From JBBKWX01 sp037969175 (GTDB taxonomy: Bacteria; Bacteroidota; Bacteroidia; AKYH767-A; JBBKVM01), in NCBI GenBank assembly GCA_037969175.1, contig JBBKWX010000216.1, positions 1 to 13,519 of the forward strand: a DNA stretch of 13,519 nt. The letters are read 5' to 3'. The notes under the pieces are model-generated. The model ran no database searches. It worked only from the letters and a program-made list of their open reading frames with translations, and was not told where the DNA came from. The position numbers and the translations under genes were made by a program. Below are positions 7,428-13,519 of this stretch, piece after piece; the stretch's first letter is position 1; each line of letters begins with the position of its first letter.

Positions 7428-7566
7428 TTTTTAACGCAAAGAAGCAAAGAGATTTTCAAATTATTTTATCAGAAAAATAAAACTCTTTGATAACGAAAAA
7501 GCCCTTTTGCAAAGAAGCAAAAAAACTAGAATGGTCTTTGCTGCATCTCTGCGTATTCTGCGGGAA
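7428..7566. repeat. GCAAAGAAGCAAA inverted-repeat element (locus 2)
   Basis: This lies in the 311-nt gap between the lipid kinase and the antiporter. The 13-mer GCAAAGAAGCAAA occurs at 7436-7448 and 7509-7521, and a degenerate inverted copy (CTTTGCTGCATCTCTGCGT) at 7536-7554. The left end, TTTTAACGCAAAGAAGCAAA followed by GAG, matches the complement of the right end of locus 1 (953-975) with one difference. An internal hairpin is also present: CAAAGAG (7445-7451) with CTCTTTG (7483-7489), and inside it TTATTTT (7461-7467) with AAAATAA (7474-7480). The rest of the gap up to 7690 shows no further recognisable feature. Confidence 0.7.
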
Positions 7567-7692
7567 AAAAGAAGGTCATCTATTTGTAAATACTTTAGAT
7601 ATATATGATAATCGAATCCAGACAATTATGATTGGAAATCAGTAATTAAATTCTGTGATTTTAGTGTTTTTGTTATTTAGTGTTCCTTTTTA

Positions 7693-7723
7693 TTCATACA
7701 GAATTTAATATCTTCATACAGAA
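7693..7723 (+). repeat. 11-bp direct repeat with 20-bp period before the antiporter gene
   Basis: TTCATACAGAA occurs perfectly at 7693-7703 and 7713-7723, start to start 20 bp, close to two helical turns. The second copy ends 8 nt before the ATG at 7732. The placement suggests a tandem binding site in the promoter or leader, or a small local duplication. No Bacteroidota -7 match (TAnnTTTG) was found in the 130 nt before the gene, so the transcription start is unknown. Confidence 0.55.
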
Positions 7724-7731
7724 AGAAAATT

Positions 7732-9747
7732 ATGCTATTCCTAGCCTCCAATATTGATATACCCTTATTGCCCGATATCGTTTTGATATTGGGACTGTCT
7801 GTATTGGTTGTGCTTTTTTCGCAAAGGTTGAAAATGCCCACCATACTGGGTTTTCTGCTTACCGGGATTCTAGCCGGTCCCCACGCCCTTAGCTTAATAT
7901 CGAATGTTGCTGATGTAGAAGTTCTGGCAGAAATTGGAGTCATACTTTTATTGTTCACCATAGGTCTCGAGTTTTCACTTTCCGGATTGGCATCGATCAA
8001 GAAAGCTGTCATGATTGGAGGAGGATTACAGGTCCTGTTTACTACGATCGCTGTTTGGTTTCTGGCAAGACAGTTTGGATTCTCTCATCCGGAATCTGTT
8101 TTTTTGGGTTTCTTATTCTCGCTTTCCAGTACAGCCATCGTATTGAAATTATTACAATCAAGGGGTGAGATCGATTCACCTCATGGAAGAAATATTCTTG
8201 CGGTTTTAATATTTCAGGATATCATTGTTGTTCCCATGATGTTGTTTACGCCTCTACTTACAGGCGAATCACAAGACCTTGGGTATATGCTGTTGATCCT
8301 TGCTCTTAAAGCTATTGGAGTTATTGCTGCAGTGATCATTCTAGCTCGATATGTTGTCCCGAAACTGCTGCATCTCATAGCAAGATCCAAGAGTAAAGAA
8401 CTGTTTATTCTTAGCGTTGTAGTGATCTGTTTTGCCGTAGCCTGGATGACGGCCAGCATCGGCCTATCTCTTGCATTAGGCGCCTTCCTTGCCGGACTCA
8501 TCATCTCCGAATCAGAATATAGTCACCAGGCGGTCGGCAATATTTTGCCTTTCCATGAGATCTTTACCAGCTTCTTTTTTGTGTCTATCGGAATGCTGTT
8601 GGATACTTCTTTTCTGATCCAGCATTTTGGAATTATTCTCTTGCTTGTCATTGCAACTTTTTTTCTAAAAACAATAATGGCATCCATTGCGGCCTTTATA
8701 TTGAACATTCCAATTCGCACAGTTCTGATGGTAGGACTGGGTCTTGCGCAGGTAGGTGAATTTTCATTTATACTTTCCGGAACTGGATTGGAAAGTGGAA
8801 TCCTTCAAGCAGAAACCTATCAATATTTCTTAGCGGTTTCCATTCTCACCATGGCAGCCACTCCTTTTATTCTCAACAACTCCCATTCCATCAGCAATTT
8901 TATTCTCCGAACTCCTGTACCAAAAGGGTTTAAAATCAGGATGGCGAGAAGGGAATTAGCGGGACTTGGAGGTAAACCCAGGAAATCAATTTTGAAGGAT
9001 CATCTTATCATTGTAGGCTTTGGCATCAATGGGCGTAACCTTGCAAGAGCCGCAAGCAAAACCGGAATCCCTTACGTCATCCTCGATCTGAATGCAGATA
9101 CCATTGCCAGGGAAAAACTAAATTTTCCAATTCATTATGGCGATGCAGTGCATGCTCCGGTACTCGAACATTTTCATATTCATCAGGCCCGGGTTGTAGT
9201 AATTGCTATTTCAGATCCCGTAAGTACACGGAGGATCATAGCTAATATCCGATCTATCTCTAACACGGTTTATATCATCGTTCGTACACGTTATGTACTG
9301 GAGATGGGACAACTTATCAAACTCGGTGCAAACGAAGTGATACCGGAAGAATTTGAAACATCAGTAGAGATCTTTACCCGCGTACTTTCAAAATATATGG
9401 TGCCTCGTGACGAGATAGATAATTTTGTTTCTGAAGTAAGATCCGATGGATATGAAATGTTTAGAAGCATGTCGGGTGGCAAAGCAAATATCCCCGATGT
9501 GATAAACAATTTAAGTGGTTTTGATATTGTATCCATCCGCATTCCGGAAGGAAGTAATGCCGCCGGGATCACTTTGGCAGCTGCAGCAGTGAGATCAAAA
9601 TACGGTGTTACCATACTTACGATCAAAGATCCCGAAGGTGTGATGCATCATCCATATCCCGAATCTACAATTGATGTAGGATCAATTTTAATTACCTTTG
9701 GCGAACCAGCAGGCATCAGTCTGTTTGATAAATTTATAAGGGAATAA
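7732..9747 (+). CDS. CPA2 family K+/H+ antiporter with RCK_N and RCK_C domains (KefB/KefC-like)
   Basis: A 671-residue protein. Residues 1-390 form a Na+/H+-exchanger-type membrane domain with about 12 helices, containing family motifs such as GFLLTGILAGP (40-50), LLFTIGLEFS (73-82), FQDIIVVPMM (161-170, with the Gln-Asp pair), LGAFLAGLIISES (249-261) and GLAQVGEFSFILS (337-349). Residues about 423-540 are a TrkA-N/RCK nucleotide-binding domain with the Rossmann loop GFGINGR (429-435), Asp452 at the end of the second strand, and HYGDA (468-472). Residues about 590-670 are a TrkA-C/RCK_C ligand-binding domain. This architecture is usual for K+ efflux/proton antiport in pH, osmotic or electrophile stress; the ion is inferred from the family. 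It is the first gene of a run with the MATE exporter 21 nt downstream. Confidence 0.93.
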   Translation: MLFLASNIDIPLLPDIVLILGLSVLVVLFSQRLKMPTILGFLLTGILAGPHALSLISNVADVEVLAEIGVILLLFTIGLEFSLSGLASIKKAVMIGGGLQVLFTTIAVWFLARQFGFSHPESVFLGFLFSLSSTAIVLKLLQSRGEIDSPHGRNILAVLIFQDIIVVPMMLFTPLLTGESQDLGYMLLILALKAIGVIAAVIILARYVVPKLLHLIARSKSKELFILSVVVICFAVAWMTASIGLSLALGAFLAGLIISESEYSHQAVGNILPFHEIFTSFFFVSIGMLLDTSFLIQHFGIILLLVIATFFLKTIMASIAAFILNIPIRTVLMVGLGLAQVGEFSFILSGTGLESGILQAETYQYFLAVSILTMAATPFILNNSHSISNFILRTPVPKGFKIRMARRELAGLGGKPRKSILKDHLIIVGFGINGRNLARAASKTGIPYVILDLNADTIAREKLNFPIHYGDAVHAPVLEHFHIHQARVVVIAISDPVSTRRIIANIRSISNTVYIIVRTRYVLEMGQLIKLGANEVIPEEFETSVEIFTRVLSKYMVPRDEIDNFVSEVRSDGYEMFRSMSGGKANIPDVINNLSGFDIVSIRIPEGSNAAGITLAAAAVRSKYGVTILTIKDPEGVMHHPYPESTIDVGSILITFGEPAGISLFDKFIRE

Positions 9748-9768
9748 TTCTCTTTTTTCATCACATTC

Positions 9769-11127
9769 ATGCTTGATACCATTCAGAAGGAACAGTTCCG
9801 GAAGACCTATAAACTTGCCTATCCGGTTGCGCTGTCCCAGTTAGGACATATCGCTACAGGTGTTGCTGATAGCATAATGGTTGGACAGTTAGGTTCCACA
9901 CCGCTTGCGGCAGCTTCACTTGCAAACAGTGTGCTCTCAGTGATCATGGTGGCCGGTTTAGGTGTGAGCTTTGGTATTACTCCCATGATCGCATCTGCCG
10001 ATGGAAAGAATGATCTTACGACTGTTGGAAAGATCTTCAATAACGGTACTGCGGTCATCATGATCACTGCGATCCTCATCACGATCTTTCTTTATAATCT
10101 CAGCCCGGTACTTAGTATACTTGATCAACCTAAAGATGTAGTAACGCTTTCATTGCCCTATTACCACATCGTATTATTGAGCATGATACCTATCATGTAT
10201 TTCCAATCCTTCAAACAATTTGCTGAAGGTTTGTCACATACTAAACAAGCTATGGTGATAAGTCTTTCCGCAAATCTGCTAAATATTATTCTGAATTATA
10301 TTCTGATCTATGGTAAATTGGGTTTTGCTCCGATGGGCCTTACAGGAGCCGGAATTGCTACGTTGATCTCAAGGATATTGATGGCTGTAGCTATGCGCAT
10401 CTATGTTCAAAATTCAAAGATTTACAAACCCTATTTACGTCCATTCCGATTTAAGAATTTAGATAAACCTATGATGTGGAAGATCTGGAAGATCGGTATT
10501 CCTATTGGGTTTCAATTTACATTTGAAGTTGCGGCATTTGCCTTTGCTGCCATCATGATGGGATGGATGGGTGCGAAACAATTAGCTGCACATCAGATCG
10601 CTTTATCTATGGCAGCCGTTACATATATGCTTGCAAGCGGGATCTCTTCTGCTGCTACAGTTCGGGTTGGAAATGCGCTTGGAAGAAATGACAGGGAAGG
10701 AATAAAACACGCAGGACATAGTGCTTATATGTTGGCCTTGATCCTGATGGCAACTTCAGCATTGATATTTATTTTTGGAAATAAGATCTTGCCCGGATTT
10801 TATATTGATGAGTTGGATGTGATAGATCTGGCTTCTTCACTCTTGATCATTGCTGCATTATTTCAGCTGTCTGATGGTACCCAGGTAGTGGGGCTTGGCG
10901 CATTACGCGGTTTAAGTGATGTTAAAGTTCCAACCATAATTACATTTGTTGCCTATTGGGTCATCGGTTTGCCATTGGCTTATTTTCTGGCATTCTACAC
11001 TACGCTCGGACCATTAGGTATTTGGCTCGGACTACTTGTCGGACTTACAGTTTCAGCCATTTTCTTATTCCGTAGATTTGAAAAACTAAGATTGATAATT
11101 AAATTGGAAGATCACCATGCAGCATGA
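9769..11127 (+). CDS. MATE family efflux transporter (NorM-like)
   Basis: A 452-residue multidrug and toxin extrusion transporter with two MatE repeats, about residues 20-180 and 245-405, giving some 12 transmembrane helices. The first helix carries GVADSIMVGQLG (31-42), with Asp34 at the position of the conserved cation/proton-coupling acid of the NorM VDTIMAG motif. Pfam-typical stretches such as AHQIALSMAA and TQVVGLGALRG in the second half support the call. Family members export cationic drugs, dyes or metabolites in exchange for Na+ or H+; the substrate here is unknown. The gene follows the antiporter after 21 nt and its last 11 nt overlap the start of the next gene, so the three are probably co-transcribed. 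Confidence 0.95.
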   Translation: MLDTIQKEQFRKTYKLAYPVALSQLGHIATGVADSIMVGQLGSTPLAAASLANSVLSVIMVAGLGVSFGITPMIASADGKNDLTTVGKIFNNGTAVIMITAILITIFLYNLSPVLSILDQPKDVVTLSLPYYHIVLLSMIPIMYFQSFKQFAEGLSHTKQAMVISLSANLLNIILNYILIYGKLGFAPMGLTGAGIATLISRILMAVAMRIYVQNSKIYKPYLRPFRFKNLDKPMMWKIWKIGIPIGFQFTFEVAAFAFAAIMMGWMGAKQLAAHQIALSMAAVTYMLASGISSAATVRVGNALGRNDREGIKHAGHSAYMLALILMATSALIFIFGNKILPGFYIDELDVIDLASSLLIIAALFQLSDGTQVVGLGALRGLSDVKVPTIITFVAYWVIGLPLAYFLAFYTTLGPLGIWLGLLVGLTVSAIFLFRRFEKLRLIIKLEDHHAA

Positions 11128-11653
11128 AAAACTTTCTTTGATCCGTGCAGAATTAAAAAGACGCACACCTTCCGAACTTGCTGAGATCAGCCTGTCACTT
11201 GCCAGATTGAAAACGGAGAACAAAGAAATGCTTTCGTATTTGCTATTTGAATCGCACGACCCGCTTGCGTTTGCAGAGAAAATAAAAATTGAGATGGATG
11301 TTTTTTTTGATGAATTATCTGCACATCCTTATTATGCAACCAAGAATCTTCGCAAGATCATGCGACTCATTGGAAAGTATTCGCGTTTTTCAAAATACCC
11401 CAGAGGGGAAGCGGAGTTATTCCATCATTTTGTAATACGTTTTTTAGAAAAGGCGGATACCCTCGGTTATCATAAACCCTTGCAGGGAATTATTTTCAGA
11501 GCGTTGAAAAAAGCAAAAACGCTGATCACAAAACTGCATGAAGATCTGCGTTACGACTTGGGTAAGGAGCAGTCTAAACTGGTAGCCGAACTAGAAAGTA
11601 AAATAAAGAAATGGGATAACGAGAAGCTCCCTTTGCAAATGTTACTACCTTAA
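11117..11653 (+). CDS. Conserved helical protein, possibly DUF6155 family
   Basis: A 178-residue soluble protein predicted to be almost entirely alpha-helical and rich in Lys and Glu, with no signal peptide and no membrane segment. The N terminus (LIRAELKRRTPSELAEISLSLARL) and the central LRKIMRLIGKYSRF resemble the small Bacteroidota/Firmicutes proteins grouped as DUF6155, a family without known function; I make that assignment from memory and with low certainty. No catalytic motif is apparent. The ATG at 11117 overlaps the MATE gene by 11 nt in another frame, which argues that the protein is really translated and coupled to the transporter. The stop codon lies 1 nt from the stop of the convergent transglycosylase gene, inside an inverted repeat. 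Confidence 0.75.
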   Translation: MQHEKLSLIRAELKRRTPSELAEISLSLARLKTENKEMLSYLLFESHDPLAFAEKIKIEMDVFFDELSAHPYYATKNLRKIMRLIGKYSRFSKYPRGEAELFHHFVIRFLEKADTLGYHKPLQGIIFRALKKAKTLITKLHEDLRYDLGKEQSKLVAELESKIKKWDNEKLPLQMLLP

Positions 11654-11669
11654 ATTAAGGTTGCAAAGG
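11630..11669. repeat. Inverted repeat spanning two convergent stop codons
   Basis: CCTTTGCAA (11630-11638) is perfectly complementary to TTGCAAAGG (11661-11669). Inside, CCTTAA (11648-11653) and TTAAGG (11655-11660) flank a single A. Together they form a 9-bp and a 6-bp stem with a 9-nt bulge on one side. Both stop codons (TAA at 11651-11653 on plus, 11655-11657 on minus) lie in the inner palindrome. No T-run follows either arm, so it is not a standard intrinsic terminator, although it could still act as a bidirectional 3' hairpin. Confidence 0.6.
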
Positions 11670-13061
11670 AATACTTTTCAGCGTTTGTGAACGCTCAGAA
11701 TACTTGCTTGCCATGGCAATATTACCTGCAAGTTTATACGCTCTTCCTAAAGTATCGCAAGCTGTATAGGATGTTGGATATTTCTCGATATTGATCTGAA
11801 GTACACGAATAGCATCTTCATATCTTCTCTTGCTCATCAATTGAACTCCCAAACGATTCAGGTGTTCTTCTCCATCAGGAAACAGCAAGGCCATTGAGTT
11901 TCTGGGCGAATTCATTTCACGAGATGCTATGATGTTTATTTCTTTCTGAATAACATTTATTTGTTTTACAAAATGTTCAGCAGGGATGATACCATCAATG
12001 AGATCTGTCTCATAGTTCCTGATACAAACATTTAAGTATCCTGCCGGATCAAATGGGAATTGCTGATTTCGCTTATAACGCAGATACATGCGATCGCCTT
12101 GATTCAGGAAAACAGTATCGTTTTCAGCATTGATCAAACGATCATAATTTATCAAACTTGCCAATGCGATCTGAGAATAATTCTGGCTTTCATTCTTGAA
12201 TGTACCGGCTTGTGTTACCCAAATAGTACGGATCAGATCCATTCCTCCTTCTTGAGGATTGATGGCATTGAGAACTGCAGCTACATTTCCTGCCCCTGCA
12301 TGATAGGCATGAAGCACAAGCAAACGGAACCAAAGATCTGTTTCTTTATAGGCTATGTTTCTTTCATTCAGCATTCTTCTTACAGAAGGGACGCAAACAC
12401 CGCCCACAAAACGTGCACTTGCTCTGGCAGATAAACTCAAGTCGGCCCGCTGATCCACTTTAGTGTTTACGATCAAACCATATTTACGTGCAACGGCAGG
12501 CATCAATTGAAATGGACCATAAGCACCAACACTTGATTTAGCTTTGAATTTCCCTGGACTTTCTATCAATATGATGGTTTGTGCGAACCAGGGATCTGTT
12601 CCTTCGTTTTCGAAAACCTGAACAGCTGTAGATATTGTTCCAAGAGTTTTTTTGATCTCGTAAAATTCTTTTTTGCCTGAAGTAACATTCAGTTGTGTTC
12701 CATGCTCCAAGCCATACATTCTGTTGATACTGTCCTTATAAACTGTTTTCTCTTCCTCGGTTTGTCTCTTCCAGGCAGTCGCACTTACTCTCAGTAAAAT
12801 TCTACGTGTAGCTGCAACATTGATCAGCATGCTGTCAGGACTAAGATTTAAGACCTCCTGCCAAAAACGGGGTTGAGCTAATGTATCCCATCCTGCTTGA
12901 GCCAACTCAACTTGATTTACGAAACGAATTCTGGAAGTATCCCTGTAATTAACCAGGACTTTTTCAGCTAATAATGAACTGTTTCCAACAGTTGCACTCG
13001 CTGAATAAGGATTCAGGCTGAGTGAGATGATACAGGATAATATGAAAGTTCTTAAATTCAT
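11655..13061 (-). CDS. Lytic transglycosylase, SLT domain with C-terminal TPR
   Basis: A 468-residue exported protein; residues 1-23 look like a signal peptide (hydrophobic core then ASA). The SLT/lysozyme-like domain spans about 150-315, with the catalytic Glu167 in IILIES, then VGAYGPFQLMP (178-188) in place of the usual GLMQ-type motif, and AYHAGAGN (252-259) for the AYNAG motif. Known members cleave the MurNAc-GlcNAc bond of peptidoglycan with formation of 1,6-anhydroMurNAc, in the periplasm or at the outer membrane. About 400-462 is a TPR-like pair (RRYEDAIRVLQINIEKYPTS, TLGRAYKLAGNIAMASKY) suggesting a partner interaction. The 125 residues before the catalytic domain are unassigned. No LysM domain is visible, unlike MltD. 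It is convergent with the preceding gene and divergent from the next one, so probably monocistronic. Confidence 0.9.
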   Translation of the reverse strand: MNLRTFILSCIISLSLNPYSASATVGNSSLLAEKVLVNYRDTSRIRFVNQVELAQAGWDTLAQPRFWQEVLNLSPDSMLINVAATRRILLRVSATAWKRQTEEEKTVYKDSINRMYGLEHGTQLNVTSGKKEFYEIKKTLGTISTAVQVFENEGTDPWFAQTIILIESPGKFKAKSSVGAYGPFQLMPAVARKYGLIVNTKVDQRADLSLSARASARFVGGVCVPSVRRMLNERNIAYKETDLWFRLLVLHAYHAGAGNVAAVLNAINPQEGGMDLIRTIWVTQAGTFKNESQNYSQIALASLINYDRLINAENDTVFLNQGDRMYLRYKRNQQFPFDPAGYLNVCIRNYETDLIDGIIPAEHFVKQINVIQKEINIIASREMNSPRNSMALLFPDGEEHLNRLGVQLMSKRRYEDAIRVLQINIEKYPTSYTACDTLGRAYKLAGNIAMASKYSERSQTLKSIPLQP

Positions 13062-13196
13062 GCTTGGGGAATACGTGGCTTAGTACGGGATTAATGTCAA
13101 CGAAGTTACAGAAGCCTTATTACAGGCTCATCCCTAATTCATGTGAATCTCGAGAACTTATACACAGAGTAATTAACATTTTGAAGTAGGATAATT
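13062..13196. other. Divergent intergenic region with short palindromes
   Basis: This 135-nt gap should hold the promoters of both the transglycosylase and the right-edge gene. Visible elements are a small hairpin AGCCT-TATTAC-AGGCT (13113-13128), the near-palindrome ATTCATGTGAAT (13137-13148, 5-bp arms), and TAACTTCG on the minus strand (13101-13108), one base off TAnnTTTG and about 40 nt before the transglycosylase ATG. None is strong enough to name as a site. Confidence 0.3.
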
Positions 13197-13519
13197 ATGC
13201 ATACACAACAGAAAATCGAAGGTGAGCAAATAGCAATCGCTGTATACAGACCTTTGAATGGCAAGAGTATAGAGTTGTTGAATATCGTAAAGGAGCATCA
13301 TTCCCGTCTCGATGCAGAGGGGCTGGTAACAGACCGCAAGCCATTAATTTTACGTGCTGCTGACGGAACATTGATCGAGATCTTCGGCTGGAAATCCGTA
13401 AAAGCAATAGAAGATGCACATCAAAATGCCAAGGTCATGGAGATGTGGGAAGAGTTCAGTGCTGTTTGTACCTACCATCCGCTGATAGATCTTGAAGAAA
13501 GCAAGGAGCTGTTTGCTGG
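13197..13519 (+). CDS. Small protein, possibly ABM-like dimeric alpha-beta barrel, 5' part
   Basis: The frame from the ATG at 13197 stays open for 107 codons to the window edge. It begins MHTQQKIEGEQIAIAVYRPL, continues with a helix (ELLNIVKEHHSRLDAEGLVTD), then RADGTLIEIFGW-type strands (LILRAADGTLIEIFGWKS), and a second helix (AIEDAHQNAKVMEMWEEFSAVCTYHPL). The strand-helix-strand-strand-helix order and the FxW...A(H)xNxxVxxMWxxF pattern resemble the antibiotic-biosynthesis-monooxygenase/EthD-like ferredoxin folds, often of unknown role in Bacteroidota. Codon use and the absence of stops make it a convincing gene; the opposite-strand frame over 13195-13419 is a shadow. Function is not determinable here. 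Confidence 0.7.
   Translation, partial: MHTQQKIEGEQIAIAVYRPLNGKSIELLNIVKEHHSRLDAEGLVTDRKPLILRAADGTLIEIFGWKSVKAIEDAHQNAKVMEMWEEFSAVCTYHPLIDLEESKELFA

Noticed and set aside
7677..8012. Open frame of 111 codons on the minus strand over the antiporter start
   Set aside because: It is antisense to a conserved membrane domain, low in recognisable pattern, and ends in the gap with the direct repeat.
7732..11653. Toxin, defence or secondary-metabolite export cluster
   Set aside because: The antiporter and MATE genes have no biosynthetic, toxin, nuclease or mobile-element gene beside them, so the run is better read as housekeeping transport.
11630..11669. Standard intrinsic terminator
   Set aside because: Neither arm is followed by a T-run and the stem has a 9-nt one-sided bulge, so it is listed as an inverted repeat only.
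12060..12434. Open frame of 124 codons on the plus strand
   Set aside because: It lies wholly antisense to the SLT domain of the transglycosylase; Cys/Ile-rich composition is typical of a shadow frame.
13195..13419. Open frame of 74 codons on the minus strand at the right edge
   Set aside because: The plus-strand frame from 13197 is open to the edge and shows a plausible protein pattern, so this is its shadow.

Overview
The window looks like an ordinary chromosomal segment of a Bacteroidota bacterium, most likely in or near the Chitinophagaceae. The clues are moderately AT-rich DNA, absent or weak Shine-Dalgarno sequences, a promoter upstream of the ridA-like gene that fits the Bacteroidota pattern (TTG, 17 nt, TAnnTTTG), several lipobox proteins, and families typical of the phylum: an LTA-synthase-type membrane sulfatase, a Big_5/Ig-like lipoprotein and a diheme peroxidase lipoprotein. 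No tRNA, rRNA, CRISPR array, insertion sequence, phage gene or defence gene was seen.

Layout from left to right. (1) On the minus strand, a RidA-family imine/aminomuconate deaminase gene is followed after one nucleotide by the start of an LTA-synthase-like gene that leaves the window. (2) A gap of about 340 nt holds a nested inverted-repeat element built on the 13-mer GCAAAGAAGCAAA. (3) On the minus strand lie a diheme cytochrome c peroxidase lipoprotein and, upstream of it, a membrane-anchored coiled-coil protein of unknown role that ends at a very strong intrinsic terminator. (4) On the plus strand, a compact run comprises comF, free methionine-(R)-sulfoxide reductase (msrC), an Ig-like lipoprotein and a YegS/BmrU-type lipid kinase, with gaps of 33 and 2 nt and a 4-nt overlap. 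(5) A gap of about 310 nt holds a second copy of the 13-mer element and, just before the next start codon, a perfect 11-bp direct repeat with a 20-bp period. (6) On the plus strand follow a CPA2 K+/H+ antiporter with RCK domains, a MATE exporter and a small helical conserved protein that overlaps the MATE gene. (7) A convergent minus-strand lytic transglycosylase (SLT plus C-terminal TPR) has its stop codon 1 nt from that of the small protein, inside an inverted repeat that makes both proteins end in similar residues. (8) Divergent from it, the 5' part of a small gene, perhaps an ABM-like alpha-beta barrel protein, runs off the right edge.

Functionally the region mixes cell-envelope work (LTA-synthase-like protein, lipid kinase, lytic transglycosylase, lipoproteins), oxidative or metabolite damage control (peroxidase, fRMsr, RidA) and transport (CPA2, MATE). 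I found no convincing evidence of an undescribed multi-gene system. The most unusual signals are non-coding: the shared 13-mer inverted-repeat element at two loci, the direct repeat upstream of the antiporter, and the mirrored gene ends at 11630-11669.
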